Source of the DNA: DMER64 sp964542305
GTDB lineage: Bacteria; Bacteroidota; Bacteroidia; Bacteroidales; UBA932
DNA length: 64,000 nt
Direction: 5' to 3'
Assembly: GCA_964542305.1 (NCBI GenBank)
Contig: CAZITX010000001.1
Span: forward strand, 62,001 to 126,000
The notes below the pieces were generated by a model. That model ran no database searches, had not been told where the DNA came from, and saw nothing but the letters and a program-made list of their open reading frames with translations. Below, in pieces: positions 63,401-64,000 of this stretch; position 1 is the stretch's first letter, and each line of letters begins with the position of its first letter. The translations under genes were made by a program, and so were the position numbers.

Positions 63401-63576
63401 TTGCCGTTAACTCGTTACGTTTTTATGTATCACTTGACGACTGGTTCTGTTTTACTTCCTATCCAGGAATGGATCCCGAGGCCGCATCATACGGCTCCAC
63501 ATACGGAATGGGCCTGGATAAAGGGGCATACCCCATGTCCAAGAAGACTATGTTCGGTTTAAACATCACTTTCTAA
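60484..63576 (+). CDS. SusC/RagA family TonB-dependent outer-membrane transporter
   Basis: 1030 residues. A signal peptide (1-29, ending VTAQ) is followed by a carboxypeptidase-regulatory-like domain (about 33-110, ISGTVIDQTGLPLPGAYVTA), a plug domain (about 120-235, with KSDVTGAIAKINTDDI and ILVDGLQVSD), then a large beta-barrel to the end (the last residues GLNITF end in Phe, as in outer-membrane proteins). It imports an oligosaccharide, powered by TonB-ExbB-ExbD; an exb operon lies at 1.2-3.5 kb of this window. It is followed by SusD. Confidence 0.95.
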   Translation: MKKLNYGPVIMLSLLVFSFLLIVPASVTAQDAQVRISGTVIDQTGLPLPGAYVTAVGLQRGVSTDQDGKFELLVPQNATIAVSYVGFKTAEIPVGDRRVFEITLQEDALFLEDVVVIGYGVQRKSDVTGAIAKINTDDIENRSVARVEEALQGKTAGVQIITTSGAPGKGMDIRVRGISSNSGSVDPIILVDGLQVSDMGYLDPNNIESIEVLKDAASAAIYGAQAGNGVVLVTTRSGKRAGEGRLFYDFQYVLNDLAKVPDVMNASQYMDYMVEAGTFTQAEFDQKYDGVTDTNWANVAFETSLMQRHSLGFQGGGEKGSFFASINYLDQNGIVAGDADVYHRLTGQVNADYKIKKWLRVGMTSSIEKWDTRSVSESSEYGSLLVAVLAMDPLTPNLYSPSELPQFMKNNQNDPAWVALYNDYLKNENGDYYGVSQFVTAEQVHPMIMRDATQSDSWGANLLGTFFADFTPIKGLTITSKLGYRLGYNNSKSYGGLYYANDMVYRSKMTLSRSAGNNVYYQWENFANYDLELDNHRLNFMAGVSFAESRNDYASAGTDKLTKDLPLFRDIGYSDPTANRTIGGGFGKSAKMSYFGRISYSYRDKYLLQAVLRRDAFDASVLPVEKRWGTFPSVSAGWVVSKEGFMQGNNLLSYLKLRASWGQNGNIGPLGGFRYRTSIASGYTYPFYNEIAYNIGSAPTGLTNPDIRWETSEQIDIGIDLRMFNDRLTFTADFYTKETKDLLVATTPPYETGVSSTTVNAGNVHNHGFEFELGYTGNIGDFNYNIRGNLSTVTNVVTYLDPSISRIAGGSYHTYSGLTAFEVGYPVWYMRGYQLDHIDTQTGDPVFVDHTGDGLVSDDDKVMIGSALPDFTYGITLTMSWKGLDLTLFGAGSQGNDIFSLLNRVDRPQGNKLSMFYEGRWTPSNTNAFYPRPGSNDEDKFWMSDANVFDGSYFKIKQIQLGYSLPQKWMHKIAVNSLRFYVSLDDWFCFTSYPGMDPEAASYGSTYGMGLDKGAYPMSKKTMFGLNITF

Positions 63577-63588
63577 ATGAATACAGCC

Positions 63589-64000
63589 ATGAAAAAATAT
63601 ATAATTACTTTGATTTTTGGCCTGTTGGTACTCAATTCTTGTACCGAACGTTTGAATATTGATCAGTGGGGAGTCCTCTCAGAGGAGACTTTCTATCAGA
63701 CAGACGAACAGGCAATGGAAGCCATTACAGCCGTTTACAGTACTTGGAGAGGACAGTATTACAACTGGTTCTACTTAAAAAATATGCTTGCCGATGATAC
63801 CTATTGCGGAGGTGGAGGTCGTGGTGACAACAGCAATTATGAAATGATCAATGAGTACCGGTTCAGTACGGCCAGTACCGTGGTCAGCAGTGCTTTCAGC
63901 GGACTGTACAGCATTATTTATATGTCCAACCTGATTGTGGATCGTGTGGAACCGGATACAGACGTGAAAGCGAGGGTTGTGGGAGAGGCCAAGACAGCCC
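63589..64000 (+). CDS. SusD/RagB family outer-membrane lipoprotein, 3' end outside the window
   Basis: The first 137 residues are visible. A lipoprotein signal ends VLNSC, followed by the SusD N-terminal start (LSEETFYQTDEQAMEAITAVYS) with tetratricopeptide-like helices. It binds the glycan at the surface and works as the lid of the SusC channel. It starts 12 bp after the SusC stop; an earlier ATG at 63577 is also in frame and gives four more residues. Confidence 0.93.
   Translation, partial: MKKYIITLIFGLLVLNSCTERLNIDQWGVLSEETFYQTDEQAMEAITAVYSTWRGQYYNWFYLKNMLADDTYCGGGGRGDNSNYEMINEYRFSTASTVVSSAFSGLYSIIYMSNLIVDRVEPDTDVKARVVGEAKTA

Noticed and set aside
1..64000. Insertion sequences, prophage or integrated elements
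   Set aside because: No transposase, integrase or phage gene and no terminal inverted repeats were found next to the tRNA genes. The genes form a normal chromosomal set.

Overview
The window looks like a chromosomal segment of a Bacteroidota (Bacteroidales-type) bacterium. The evidence is a SusC/SusD pair with a one-polypeptide hybrid two-component regulator, a Bacteroidota-style dcw cluster, an exbB/4-TM/exbD/exbD operon, many -7 boxes of the TAnnTTTG type (several with a TTTG at -33), and almost no Shine-Dalgarno sequences (enolase is an exception). Genus cannot be settled from the sequence alone. I see no insertion sequences, prophage or CRISPR.

Layout. 1-3.5 kb (minus strand): the 5' part of an alkaline phosphatase lipoprotein, then an ExbB/ExbD energy-transducing operon. 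3.56 kb: tRNA-Ser(GGA). 3.7-26.7 kb: one nearly unbroken minus-strand run of 22 tightly packed genes, read from mraZ at the right end: mraZ-rsmH-ftsL-ftsI-murE-mraY-murD-ftsW-murG-murC-ftsQ-ftsA-ftsZ, then gltX, an MFS transporter, rfbC, truB, queA, dprA, tatD and ansA. A likely MraZ operator with 10-bp-spaced boxes lies between mraZ and a divergent M23 peptidase lipoprotein. 26.8-35.7 kb: short divergent or convergent units (M23 peptidase, lptB, dnaX, M16 peptidase, O-methyltransferase, transglutaminase lipoprotein, efp, GNAT protein). 35.7-40.2 kb: a HlyD/MacB-type permease/TolC efflux operon without an ATPase gene. 40.35 kb: tRNA-Phe(GAA) and terminator, followed by about 0.85 kb of gene-free DNA built from successive, unrelated tandem repeats (periods about 51, 31-33, 23, 21 and 16 bp). 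41.4-45.0 kb: enolase, a PHP phosphatase, and a racemase-fold protein with a lipoprotein signal. 45.0-50.6 kb (minus): metY-metX-thrA-asd, covering most steps from aspartate to homocysteine plus homoserine for threonine. 50.8-54.5 kb: a membrane protein/winged-helix pair, an AlbA_2-domain protein, msrA, and the ABC-F factor ettA. 54.5-64 kb: the start of a polysaccharide-utilisation-type locus: a hybrid two-component sensor/regulator (minus) divergent from a carboxylesterase lipoprotein, SusC, and the start of SusD, which is cut by the window end.

How the genes fit together. The central block couples peptidoglycan precursor synthesis (MurC, D, E, G, MraY), septal synthesis (FtsW, FtsI) and the divisome (FtsL, Q, A, Z) in one transcriptional direction, with translation and tRNA-modification genes downstream. 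The right-end locus should sense a glycan or its breakdown product in the periplasm, induce the SusC/SusD importer, and use the esterase to remove ester decorations. Points most worth following up are the racemase-like lipoprotein, the stacked tandem repeats after tRNA-Phe, the MraZ-box operator shared by two divergent genes, and several promoters whose -7 box almost touches the start codon (possible leaderless mRNAs).
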